DNA of 64,000 nucleotides, taken from Cristatella mucedo. Lineage: Eukaryota > Bryozoa > Phylactolaemata > Cristatellidae. The notes under the pieces were generated by a model that did not search any database, had not been told where the DNA came from, and worked only from the letters and a program-made list of their open reading frames with translations. A program made the position numbers and the translations under genes. The number at the start of each line of letters is the position of its first letter. Position 1 is the stretch's first letter. Positions 21,300 to 32,350 of this stretch are shown here, piece after piece. The DNA is taken from the NCBI GenBank assembly GCA_009760855.2, contig WPIO01000040.1:2075001-2139000 (forward strand), read 5' to 3'.

Positions 21300-21995
21300 T
21301 TTCCGCCGCGGGAGCGCGCCGCAGCGTGCCGCAGCTACATCAGCCGAAGCTCGACTGTCGACGAAAAATGGCGGTAAGGAGCCCCGCGGGACTCTATACG
21401 CGCGCGGCACGGTGCGAGGCTGCGTCGGGTGCGAGGTCCGCACCTTCTCTGCGCACGAGCGACGCGGCCGCCGGCGGCGGTTCTGGTGGCTTTGGCGATC
21501 GGATCGGCTGCGGATCGGAGGCGCAACGAATTTGCGGCCAAAAGGCGACGCCGGCACCGCAGCGAAGCCGCCGGAAGCTGTGCGGTGCGGCAGCCGCGAT
21601 GACGAGCGAGAGCCGGACCCTCGCGTGGTCTCCTCGCCGGATCTCGCAGGAAGCCACCGACCGGATGGGAGGGCGGGTCTCGGCGGCGGCGGCGGCGGCG
21701 GCGGCGCGGCGCACTTAGCGCTGTCGTTCGCGCGGCGCCTCCGCGCAGCTGCCGAGCCGGCCAGCACGTCAGCCTCGATCTCGAGGCCTCGGCCGCAACC
21801 GCCGTCGTGCGGCCTCGACGAAGTGCGATGAAGTTTCGCTTTCGTTTCCAGGGAAACCGACGCGAGTTTGAATGGTGGTGGAGCAAGGCAAGACAGGGAA
21901 GACGATGGCCACCACTGACGCCAGCGCCCCCGCCCGACGGGTCGTCGGCGCCGCGCTCGCGCGAGCGCCGACGCCGCGCGCTCGCTCGGCGTCGG
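21300..21995. other. GC-rich, no firm gene
   Basis: GGC-rich frames on every strand. On the plus strand an AAAATGGCG|GTAAGG (ATG at 21368) resembles a two-codon start exon but is too short to test. Confidence 0.3.
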
Positions 21996-22059
21996 TCCTT
22001 GCGGCTTTTCTCGGCCTCGCTCGCGCGCGCGCGAGCGAGGCCGAGAAAAGCCGCAAGGA
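21996..22059. repeat. 64-bp perfect palindrome, no spacer
   Basis: 21996-22027 is the exact reverse complement of 22028-22059 (left arm begins TCCTTGCGGCTTTTCTCGGC). It is flanked on the left by further small palindromes (GCGCTCGCGCGAGCGC). Confidence 0.97.
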
Positions 22060-22225
22060 TTTCGCCGACGAAAGGCGGCGGGCGAAAGGCGGTAAACTGC
22101 ACATGCCCAAAGCGGCGCATGCGCCGCCGAGCGAGCTGCCCGCGAAGCAGCGCGAACACCGCGAATGCGTCGGCGGCGAGAACCGCGCATGCGCGCTGGC
22201 GGCTCCTCCTCCTCCTCCTCCTCAC

Positions 22226-22330
22226 CTTCTTGCCCTTCTTCTTCTGATTGCCGGAGTCGTCGGACAAGGAGTGCCGGACCAGCGGACTGAGCTCCCAGAA
22301 CATGCCAAAGCCATCGGAGTCCGCCGACAT
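22226..22330 (-). CDS. Candidate first or early exon, unrecognised protein
   Basis: ATG at 22330-22328 starts 35 codons ending in phase 0 at a donor (AAGAAG|GTGAGG). The peptide MSADSDGFGMFWELSPLVRH, SLSDDSGN.. ends in a lysine cluster (KKKGKK). It is rich in residues rare in the local artefact frames (Phe, Trp, Asp, Ser). An acceptor-like GTTGTTGCGTCAAG ends at 22331, so the ATG may be the first base of an internal exon instead. No family is recognised. Confidence 0.5.
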
Positions 22331-22679
22331 CTTGACGCAACAACGGCAAGCGCGCGCGCGCGTGCGAGCGGGCATGCGAGGCCGTCGCGAGAGCGCATGC
22401 GTTGAGCGACAGGCCGCGCCGCATGAGGTGAAATTATAGGCGCGCGCGATGGACGCGAGCCCAGCGATGGAGCATCGTGATGGAGCATTCATCCCGTGGA
22501 CGGAGCCGCAGAAAACGCCTCCGCGGGCAGGCAGCGTGCAGGTGCCGCGTGCAGCGGCGGCGGAGGTCAGGCAGCAGAAGCGATGGCGGCGGCAAAATAC
22601 GCGGCGGCAGCGGTTTGCCGTCGAAGTCGCTGAGCGGCCACGAGCGCTCGAGAGCGAGGCGCATGCACCGGCCGAATCC
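22331..22679. other. No firm gene
   Basis: GC-rich. It would be promoter or upstream intron of the 22.3-kb exon. Confidence 0.3.
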
Positions 22680-23065
22680 GGTCAAGCGGCATCGAGTCGA
22701 CATCGAGGCTCTGTCGCTCACTTTCACGTCCCGTCGTTCTCCGGCTCCAGCCTACCTATCTGAACTACTTCTTCCCCCCCACACACACACGGCTAGGCAT
22801 CGTACCGCCCGCTTTTGTGACTCAAAATCGCCGATCGCTGGGCCTCGAACCGACCTCAAATCCTTTGGAGACCACGCCCACTCCTTCAGCTCGTAGGCTC
22901 CCAGAGCATGAAACTCACTTCCAAATGAAGTCACAACACCCTCGTTTTTGCAGATTTAATATGAAAATAAAAGCGCACGCACATTCTCACATTCGCATCC
23001 AGTCGGTCCTTTTTCCTTCGTGCGCGTGCGCGTGCGCTGACACTGCATACTAGCACTCCAACCAC
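22680..23065 (+). repeat. CR1/L2 LINE, 3' fragment
   Basis: Encodes, with breaks, the RT tail (IEALSLTFTSRR, SPAPAYLSEL) and the following block equivalent to GDHAHSF. It then continues into the LINE 3' UTR (GCGCTGACACTGCATACTAG), without the terminal hairpin. Confidence 0.8.
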
Positions 23066-23394
23066 AAGTTACACGCCGGTGCCGTTGCGAGGTCAGAGGT
23101 CGAGGTCAGACGAGGGTCAGAGGCTCTGAATGGGTTCGATAGGTGGCTCCGTCAAAGCGCCCGCGGCGAAACGCCAACTTCAGCGAGGAAAACGCTAGGA
23201 GGAGCTGTGATTGCACGAGCAATGCCGGCATCGCTGAACGGCAGCGCGTGTCGGATTCGCACGCGAGCCAAGGTCACATGTCAAGGTCAGACGAGGCGCG
23301 TAGAGGCACGGTGGCCATGCGGGCGCTCGCATTTGCGCAAGGAAAAGTGGAAAACGAGCGTTCGAATATTGATTGGTCTCGGGATTAGAACTCA
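23066..23394. other. No gene seen
   Basis: Contains repeated GAGGTCAGA(C/G) and AAGGTCA motifs near 23090-23120 and 23270-23295. No coding evidence. Confidence 0.35.
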
Positions 23395-23530
23395 CTAAAT
23401 TAATCCTTACGCGTAAAGCGTAAAATTAACCTAAAATTAAAATAAAGTAAAGTAAAGTAAAGTAAAATTCACTAAATTAACCCTTACGCGTAAAATCCCT
23501 TACGCTAGGGTAAAGGAAAAAGAAAACGAT
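23395..23530. repeat. (AAAGT)n patch between two copies of a 25-bp motif
   Basis: TCACTAAATTAA(T/C)CCTTACG occurs at about 23390 and 23468, flanking four to five AAAGT pentamers. Confidence 0.8.
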
Positions 23531-23895
23531 AAAGGACATTCAACTTGGCTCCTTGTTGAGAAAGGAGCACGCGAGAAGTCGTCTGCTGCGGCGAAGACTT
23601 CTCGACGCTTCCAGGCGCTCTCGCGCCGAACGACTGGCGCCGCTGCGCAGCCTTCGGTGTAAAGCCACCGCACTGAGCGTCCGATCGGCGCTTGGCAACC
23701 GAGACGCTTCCGGAGGCGACCGCTCGCTTGCCGCTAGAGGCGCTGGCACTTCGCGCTGCTTCCGGTGCCTCTCGAAGCCCGCGGAGTGTCGGACTGAGCG
23801 TCCGACCGGCGTCTGACACACTGCTACGGACGCACAGCGAGTCTGCATAGCAGGCTGTTCAACGTGGTCGCCAGCGGAGTATGTTGGTAGTGACG

Positions 23896-24210
23896 TTAAA
23901 CAAGCCGGTTTTGTGGTGACATTTTTGGCTCAGGTTTTAAGATTTCGGCTTTAGTATTTATGCCGCGAAGCTCGGCCGGCAGCCGTTTCGTAACGGGCGC
24001 CGTTTCGAGAGCTACCGCCCGGTACTTCGCGGACCGTCGTTCGACGGGTGCGCGCGGCGCGTTCGCAAAAGCGCCCTCTTTCGCCACCACGCGTTTCTTC
24101 GCACCGAGCGTTTCCGCGAGCGTCGCTGCTGTGCTCCGGGCAGCGTCTCGAACCTCCGGGCAGCGTCGCGAACGAGGCTCGGCTGCTGCAGGCGAGCCTC
24201 GTTCGCGACG
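23896..24210 (-). CDS. Terminal exon of a small basic protein gene
   Basis: 105 codons including the TAA at 23898-23896. The last 70 residues have ordinary protein composition: AETLGAKKRVVAKEGAFANA, VERRSAKYRAVALETAPVTK, RLPAELRGINTKAEILKPEP and ending KMSPQNRLV. The acceptor CGCCTGCAG|CGTCGC places the exon start at 24210 in phase 0, matching the phase-0 donor of the exon at 24428. The implied intron is 217 bp. Other AGs nearby (a stronger pyrimidine tract ends at 24231) would change phase, so the N-terminal edge is the weak point. The joined product would be about 140 residues, strongly basic. No family is recognised; a nuclear or RNA-associated role is only a guess from charge. Confidence 0.5.
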   Translation of the reverse strand, partial: RRERGSPAAAEPRSRRCPEVRDAARSTAATLAETLGAKKRVVAKEGAFANAPRAPVERRSAKYRAVALETAPVTKRLPAELRGINTKAEILKPEPKMSPQNRLV

Positions 24211-24214
24211 CTGC
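24160..24214. repeat. Perfect inverted repeat, 22-bp arms, 11-nt loop
   Basis: 24160-24181 pairs exactly with 24193-24214 (arms contain GTCGCGAACGAGGCTCG). It overlaps the 5' end of the terminal exon and its acceptor. Confidence 0.95.
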
Positions 24215-24427
24215 AGGCGAGCCGCAGCTGCAGGGGGGAGGGCGAGCGCCCCCCCCTGCAGGGCACGACCTCTCGACCTCCGGCGCTCGCTGCCAACGCT
24301 CGCTGCCGCGTTCGTCTGACGGGCGCGCGCGCGCGCGGCGGGCGTCGGCGGCCAGAGCGAGGCTCGGCGCTCAGGAGCCGCTGCCGCGATCGCGCCGCCC
24401 AGGAGCGGCCTTCGGGCGAGCACTTAC

Positions 24428-24535
24428 GTTGGACTTCTTCGGGCCATCGCGGCCGTGGGATGCGGTAGCCGAGCGTCGTGTGATCTTCTGCTGCTGGCGA
24501 CGCACGAAGCGACGCTTGCCGCCGCCGCCGGCCAT
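24428..24535 (-). CDS. First coding exon of the small basic protein gene
   Basis: ATG at 24535-24533 in a good context (AGAACATGG) opens exactly 36 codons to a consensus donor (TCCAAC|GTAAGTGC). The peptide is MAGGGGKRRFVRRQQQKITR, then RSATASHGRDGPKKSN. The consensus donor, clean phase and absence of a stop make this one of the best splice-supported starts in the window. It pairs with 23896-24210. Its upstream side carries a 12-bp-arm palindrome (24588-24616). Confidence 0.55.
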
Positions 24536-24587
24536 GTTCTTCTACGGAAGCGGAGAGCGCGGCTCGAGCATCTGCATTCGCCTCCGC

Positions 24588-24616
24588 GAGCGCTCTGCTT
24601 CGCGAGCAGAGCGCTC
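24588..24616. repeat. Palindrome, 12-bp arms, 5-nt loop
   Basis: GAGCGCTCTGCT pairs exactly with AGCAGAGCGCTC, upstream of the start codon at 24535. Confidence 0.9.
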
Positions 24617-26396
<1,780 letters not shown>

Positions 26397-26522
26397 CAAA
26401 TAACTTCTACGGCTCCCCCAAGAGAACTTCATCTCTATCTGGGTGCTTTACATGTGCCGCAGGGCTCGAACCGACTCAAAACCTTGCCGTTAAAGGCGCC
26501 AAATGTACCTCATTGGGCCAAA
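26397..26522 (-). mobile_element. SINE-A copy 2, diverged
   Basis: Minus-strand 3' hairpin region (CACCCAGATAGAGATGAAGT then TCTCTTGGGGG). A B-box-like GGTTCGAGCC lies near 26473-26464, followed by a diverged A-box end. Several substitutions from the 15258 copy. Confidence 0.6.
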
Positions 26523-26599
26523 CCGGGGCAGAACTCTTCCTTGCTCATCGCTCTACCCCTTTTTTGTCCCTTCATTCACCGCTGTCCTAGTGCATGGAT

Positions 26600-26850
26600 T
26601 GAAGAGCGCCCGAGGCTCTCTTTCTCTGTCTCTGTCTCTCTGTTGGTATGCCTCTCTCTGTCTCTGTCTCTCTCTGGCTCACCGTCTCTCTGTCTCTCTC
26701 TGGTTCACTGTCTCTGTCTCTCTCTTCCCCCTCTGCCTCACTATGTCTGTCTGTATGTCGTCTCTCTCTGTCTCTCCGTCTGTCTCTCTCCGTCTGTCTC
26801 TCTCGCTCTGTCTCTCTCTGTCTCTCCGTCTGTCTCTCTCTGTCTCCTTG
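26600..26850. repeat. CT/CTGT-rich microsatellite
   Basis: CTGTCTCTCT units with interruptions, running into the dispersed repeat at 26851. Confidence 0.9.
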
Positions 26851-26965
26851 AATTGCCTACGAACATTTACCGACCTGCCGACACCCGGATAGCGGCATGT
26901 TCCCGCTCCCAGACGGGGCGGTGCGTGCGGACATTGTCCGCAATTCGCCCTCCAGCGCACCATTG
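26851..26965 (+). repeat. Dispersed repeat copy 2, abutting a CT array
   Basis: Partner of 2507-2625: GAATTGCCTACGAACATTTA then ACCGACCTGCCGACACCCGG, and so on, in the same orientation relative to the CT array. Confidence 0.6.
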
Positions 26966-27658
26966 TCTATCTGTCTGTCTCTCTCCCCCTCTAGATTCAA
27001 TGTTCAGTCTTGATGGGCGCTCGAACGGTGCGGCCAGCGCACGGGCAGTCGAACGTGACATCGCCGCAACTCACCCCAGTGGGTTTAAGCTCCGTCGGCT
27101 CCGTGGCGACTTCCGCCTGGCTACCGGAGCACAGCGGCGTTCGACCCGCAGCGCGGCGGCGGCGTCCGACTCTTAGCAGGGAGCAGCTTGATTTGAGGAC
27201 TCGCGACAGCGGCCGAATCAATGCATATCAATGCTTCGCGATTCGTCAGCGCGGCGGAGGCGGCGGCGGCGGCACATCCACCCGGGACGCTGAGCCGCGG
27301 CAAATTGGCGGCGAGACCGCCGCCGCCCTCCCCCACTGCGGGCCGCCGTCTCGCGCATGCGCTGCGCTGCGCTCGGATGCTTCGCCGGAGCGCAGCGCGA
27401 TTAGCAATTCGCGCTCGCGTGCGGCAAGGGCGCTTGCGTGCGTTCGACGCCGGCGCCTACGCTGCTCAGCGTAGCCGGGATGTCGGCGTTGCGGCCGCCG
27501 GAGCCTCGTATGCGCAGAATGTGAATGTGCAGCTACGGCGGCTCGGATCGAAGAGGCTTCAGCGGATTTATCAGCTCTCAGAGCCGTCTTCAGAGCCGTC
27601 TGAGCGGTGGATGGCGTCTGCCTAATTTATCTGTCTGACGTTGTCTTCCTCTCTGTAT

Positions 27659-27660
<2 letters not shown>
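26966..27660. other. GC-rich, no firm gene
   Basis: Frames on both strands without splice support. Confidence 0.3.
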
Positions 27661-27695
<35 letters not shown>

Positions 27696-27850
27696 TCTCT
27701 CTCTCTCTCTCTCTGTGTCTCTCTGTCTCTCTCTGCGTCTCTATGTCTCTCTCTGTGTCTCTCTGTCTCTGTCTGTCTGTCTTTCTGTGTGTGTTTGTGT
27801 CTCTCTCTTCTCTCTCTCTCTCTCTCTCTGTGTCTCTCTAACTCTGCTCC
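27661..27850. repeat. (GT)n then CT/CTGT microsatellite
   Basis: About 16 GT units, then variable CTCTGTGTCT units. Confidence 0.95.
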
Positions 27851-29513
27851 GTCTACTTCCTAGCTGCCTCTCTAGCTTCGTCGCCCTCTTTGTCGCTCTG
27901 TCTATATTTCCCTCGTGCAGCATCGAACGGGCGGCCATTGCTGCACGGAACGCTTGAGCCGCGAGTCGAGTTGACCGCCACAGCGACTCCAACTCTCGCT
28001 CTCTCCCCCCCCCCCGTCTCTCCCGCTTGCGCTCTCCCCCATCAGCCGGCGGCCGATGTCACATGACTGGCGGCGAGGAGCCGGCGCCCAAGTCCGTGAC
28101 CGACTCCGAGCGCCAACCGGACCAGAGCGGATGCACGCGCCAAGCGCGAGCATCGCTACTCCGCTTTACTACTATTACTATTACTATTATTACTACGCCG
28201 CGAGCGCCGGCGCTACTACTAGAGGCCGGAAGTGACAGATTCGCTCCGATCCGCCAAAGCCCGCTGCGACGCTCGGAGGTCTGCCGTCCGCGCGCGTCTC
28301 GTTTCTGGCCGACGCCTGCGCGCAATCGTCCGCCAGCTGCATCCAGGTCAAGCGCCAAGGTCAAGCACCAGGTCAAGTGCGCCGCAGCGCTCGTTTCCGG
28401 CCGCTCGTCTCGGCGGCGGCTGAGCGTATTGATGCAGTGTTTGAAATAAGGCGACGACGCGCGATTTGCATAATCCGAAGAACTCTATCTTCAGGCTGCC
28501 TTGGCCGTCGGACACTCTTGGCGATCGGACGCGCTGAAAGTCCGCGTATTCTCCCTGTGGCGCCCCTTCACCCTCCCCCGCCCCGCCCCTTCACCCTCCA
28601 TGCCACGCCCCTTTCCCCGTCAAGCGGTTGCCCTGCCCGACCGGCGCTGGCGTGGCTGACTACGACGAACCGGCGACTGGTGCCCAAACCAATCCAGCCG
28701 CAGGACTCGACCGCAATCCTGACAGCACTTCCGGGCTGCGGCGCAGACGAACAATCGCAGATGGCACGACTCTTGTGCGCATAGTTCATAGTTCAACTCC
28801 TCGGCGTCGGATAAGGAAGAACGCCAATTTTTTCCCATCGTTTCGCAGCTTTTTGGTAGCACGTATTGCGAGACGTACTGTATCTAGTACGCATTGTGCG
28901 GTAGCTCGTGCGGCATAACGCAGTAAATCGACGCACCCCTTTACATTCCCCCGGCGCACGCGAGCTCCGCCTCGCACGCAGGCGGCGCAGGCGGCGGCTG
29001 CAAGCATGAGCAGGCAGCCGCGGCGCCGCCGCCGCCTTGACGACGCGGGGCGACGGCAGCGCCGGCCGCGATGCGAGCAGAAGGGGTGACCGGAAGAGGC
29101 CGGCGGCGCCCGCGAGTCGTGGCCAGAGCGGCGGACGTCTCGGACGCGCCGCCGCCGCTGCCATCGCCGCCGCCGTCGCAAGAGGAGGAGCACGCTAAAA
29201 ACAGCGCAGAGCTGGTCTGTCTGTTTGCATTCTCGCCAATCGCTCGGACAGGTGCGAGATCAGGTCAAGCGGCCTATTGATCTTTCGACGCGCCGGCCTC
29301 GCCGGCCTCGCTTCGGTCAATCGCGACGCCGCGGCCGGGTGCGAGAAGGGCCCGCGGAGGCGTCGGCTGTTCAACGGTGTCACTTTAAAAACGGTTGTTC
29401 GAACGATCGGCGAGCGCTCGAGGTCGACCGCGTCGCGACACAGCGAGCTACTTGTTTCGCCACTTTCAGCAGCGCAACCGATCGTCGGCTCCTCTGATCC
29501 CAGCGTCTCGCCG

Positions 29514-29516
<3 letters not shown>
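27851..29516. other. GC-rich, no firm gene
   Basis: Contains a C-run at 28008-28016 and TACTAT repeats near 28165-28195. Open frames on both strands, none recognisable. Confidence 0.3.
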
Positions 29517-29580
<64 letters not shown>

Positions 29581-29630
29581 TCTCCGTCTCTCTATCTCTC
29601 TGTCTGTCTGTCTGTCTCTCTCTCTTTTTC
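29517..29630. repeat. (CT)n microsatellite
   Basis: CT dinucleotides, grading into CTGT near the 3' end. Confidence 0.95.
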
Positions 29631-30084
29631 ACACGGTGCTTCCGGTGCTCTAGTCACGCGATTCCCGTTCTTCCCATTACTCCCTTCTGCTTCTGGGGGC
29701 GACGCGTGGCGATCGACGCATCCGCTTTAACCGTACTTGAGCCGCCGCAAAAGGTATTCGCGGGCGTCTGGGAACGGCTTCGGCGCCGCGGAACTGCGGT
29801 CTCCTAGGCAACGGCTTTCCGTGCTCGAGATGGAGGCCTAGCGAAGTCTGCGACTTTCGCAGCGATGGCCGAGTGCCACGCCCCTTTGCCCGCGCCCGCC
29901 ATCGAAGCCAAAGTCAAAGTCAAAAGCCAAAGTCTTCGCTGGCCGCCGTCGCTCTCCGATGCCCCAGTGCTTGCCCGCTGTTTCCCAGATATTTCAATAG
30001 TCGGTCGACACTGCGACATTCTGCCTGAATTAAGCGAGGTTTGCTCAAAAAAAGAATAATTATGGTTGTGATAATAACAATTTG
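29631..30084. other. No firm gene
   Basis: Mixed composition with an AAAGTCAAAGTCAAAAGCC repeat near 29910. No gene. Confidence 0.35.
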
Positions 30085-31250
30085 ATAAAGTGCCCACAGA
30101 GAACTCAATCTTTTTCTAGGTGCCTCACAATTGCTGCAAAAAAAAGATCAAATTTTTAGTGGTAGCATGTTCAATAAACAACGAGGATGACATGGCTAGG
30201 GTCGACATGTACAGGGTCAGCATGCAAGTTCGGTTAGTGGAATCATGCAGCAGTGTCAGCACGCTTAAGCACATAAAGGACGAATAAAAAAAAGCACGCT
30301 AAAAGCAGTGATAAATAGGTGCGTTTGTAGTTTCTTTGTAAAACTGGTCAAGTCAGGAGATGTCGTGACGCAAGTCGGCAGTGAGTTTCAGGCTTTGGGA
30401 GCATACGAACTAAAGGCACGGTCTCCAAAGGATTTGAGGTTTGTACGAGGTATTGGTGAGCAGTCAAATTCCAAAAAGCGGTGGTACGTGCTAGCCCTGG
30501 TGAGAGACTAGATCTGATAGGTAGGCTGGAGCCAAAGAATGAAGGGACCTAAAAGTGAGTGACAAAAACCTTGAAGTCGATGCGTTGCTTGACTGGTAGC
30601 CAGTGCAGGTCGGCGAGAAGTGGTGTGATGTGGCAATTGTGACGCTCACGACAGACAAGCCTAGCGGCAGAGTTTTGCACCAGCTGTAAGCACTTGATTG
30701 CAAATGCCGGTAGGCGAGCAAGCAGTGAGTTACAGAAGTTGAGACGAGATGTCACAAAGACCTATTTAGATGTAGTAGCCAGCCAGGTCTAAGGAAGCCC
30801 GAATTTTAGCAATGCTATGTAGCTGAAAGTAGGCAGACTTGACTGTGAAGCTGATGTGGTCGTCTAACGAAAGGTCACTTTGGGACGGGACACCTAGATT
30901 TCGTGCAAATTCAACAGGAGACATGCCGGCAGAGCCGATTTTGAGCATGAGGTCTTCCAACTTCCGAATCATACTTGGTTTTTCCATAACTGGTAAGTTG
31001 GTTTTATCATCGTTCAATTTAAGAAATTTTGCGGCCATCTATATGCGAATGTCATCAATACATGCAGCAAGGGAGTTGAGAGAATTCGACGCGTGCTCGA
31101 AGGCTGGGAAGGATGGAAGCGAAGGTACAACTGAGTGTCATCTCTGCATAGAAGTGAAAGCCTAGATTGCGCTTGGCAATCACAGCGGCAAGAATGCCGC
31201 GATTAAAGTCTCGAGTTCGCTTTTCAATCGACGTCTTTACCAAGCTTCGT
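30085..31250 (-). mobile_element. CR1/L2 LINE, 3' ~1.2 kb, decayed
   Basis: Minus-strand reading order: NLGFHFYAE at the catalytic block (about 31170), where a GA duplication shifts the frame inside the YADD-type motif. Then MAAKFLKLNDDKTNLPVMEK, a segment with LGVPSQSDLSLDDHI, KSAYFQLHSIAKIR, CLQLVQNSAARLVCR, ITPLLADLHWLPVKQRIDFK and SLAPAYLSDL. After these comes the 3' UTR and the terminal hairpin (GCACCTAGAAAAAGATTGAG then TTCTCTGTGGGCAC) at 30088-30122. This is one of the better-preserved copies. Confidence 0.88.
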
Positions 31251-31989
31251 CTATAGGCGCAGCGCGACTGACACGTGCCTGAGACAGGACTTCGCCCTCG
31301 GGCGCTAGGGGGCACGCCCACGCCGCCGTCGCCAGTGGATCGGAAGGCGCGCTCGACTCGCTACGTGACGGACAGGCGACGCGACGCAGCGGGCGGTCGG
31401 GCGAGTGCTGCCGGTCGCGCAGAGGGAGCACATCTAACGAAGCGGATATTCGCTGGGTTCCGGCCTCGTCCGCCGCGTCGGCAGACGCTCCGTGCACACG
31501 AGCGCGGTTCGAGTCAGTGTACACAGACATTAATAATTAATTGCCCACAGTAGAAGTGTTATCAATCACCTGTCAGAAAATTAAGGGCTCTTCAGGCCAA
31601 CACAGCCATCTGCCCTTAGCCGGCATTTGGAGCAAGCGAGGCATTTGGAGCCCGATAGGAGCCGCCGATGCAAACATGGCCGCCCGCGTGGCGGCCGCCA
31701 GAGGCTTGAGCGCAGATTCTTCGCACCCACGTGACCGTTCCGCCGCCGCCGCCGCCGCCGCCGCCGACGTGACCGCTCAACCGTCGACCGCGTGAAGGAC
31801 TCTGGAGCCGCCGCCGCCGCCGCCGTGACTAACTCGGTCTCGGCTGACGGCGGCCGCGGAGGGCGAGACGTCGCTTGTGTGAAAATGTCCGAACGAAGCA
31901 GTCGAACGCTTCCCGACGGAAGCGTTTGCTGCGAGGCCGTGCCACACCCATGCGTCCCGCACTGTTTACTGCAAAGAGCTGAGAGAAAG
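31251..31989. other. GC-rich, no firm gene
   Basis: GCC/CCG runs near 31740-31775 and 31808-31825. CACGTGACCGT at 31738. No supported exon. Confidence 0.3.
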
Positions 31990-32350
31990 CGCTAAGGGAT
32001 GAGGAAGTAGAGGAAGAGTGGGGGGCGGAGCGGAGCGTAAGAAGGAGAGAAGGAACGAGGAGGGCTAGAAAGAGGACCTTCTGAATGAGCAGGAGCTGGA
32101 GCGAGAGTGCTAGAAACAAGGGGTAAGAGCTGAAACAGAGGAACAAAAGCAGGAGCAGAAGGAACAAGAGCCAGAGTAAGAGCAGCAGCAGAAAGTGTAG
32201 GAACAGAAGTATGATTAGCATCATGAGAAGAGTTTATAGAACTAACGGAGCATCAGCAGAAGCAGGGGTAAAAGTCGGAGCGGGAGCAGGAGAAAGAGCG
32301 GGAGCAGGAGGAAGAGCGGGAGAACTAGGAGTTTGAGCGCAATCAGCACC
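31990..32350. repeat. Degenerate purine-rich minisatellite
   Basis: Irregular repeats of AGCAGGAGC(A/G)GAAG-like units. They create long Leu-rich frames on the minus strand that are not treated as genes. Confidence 0.7.
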
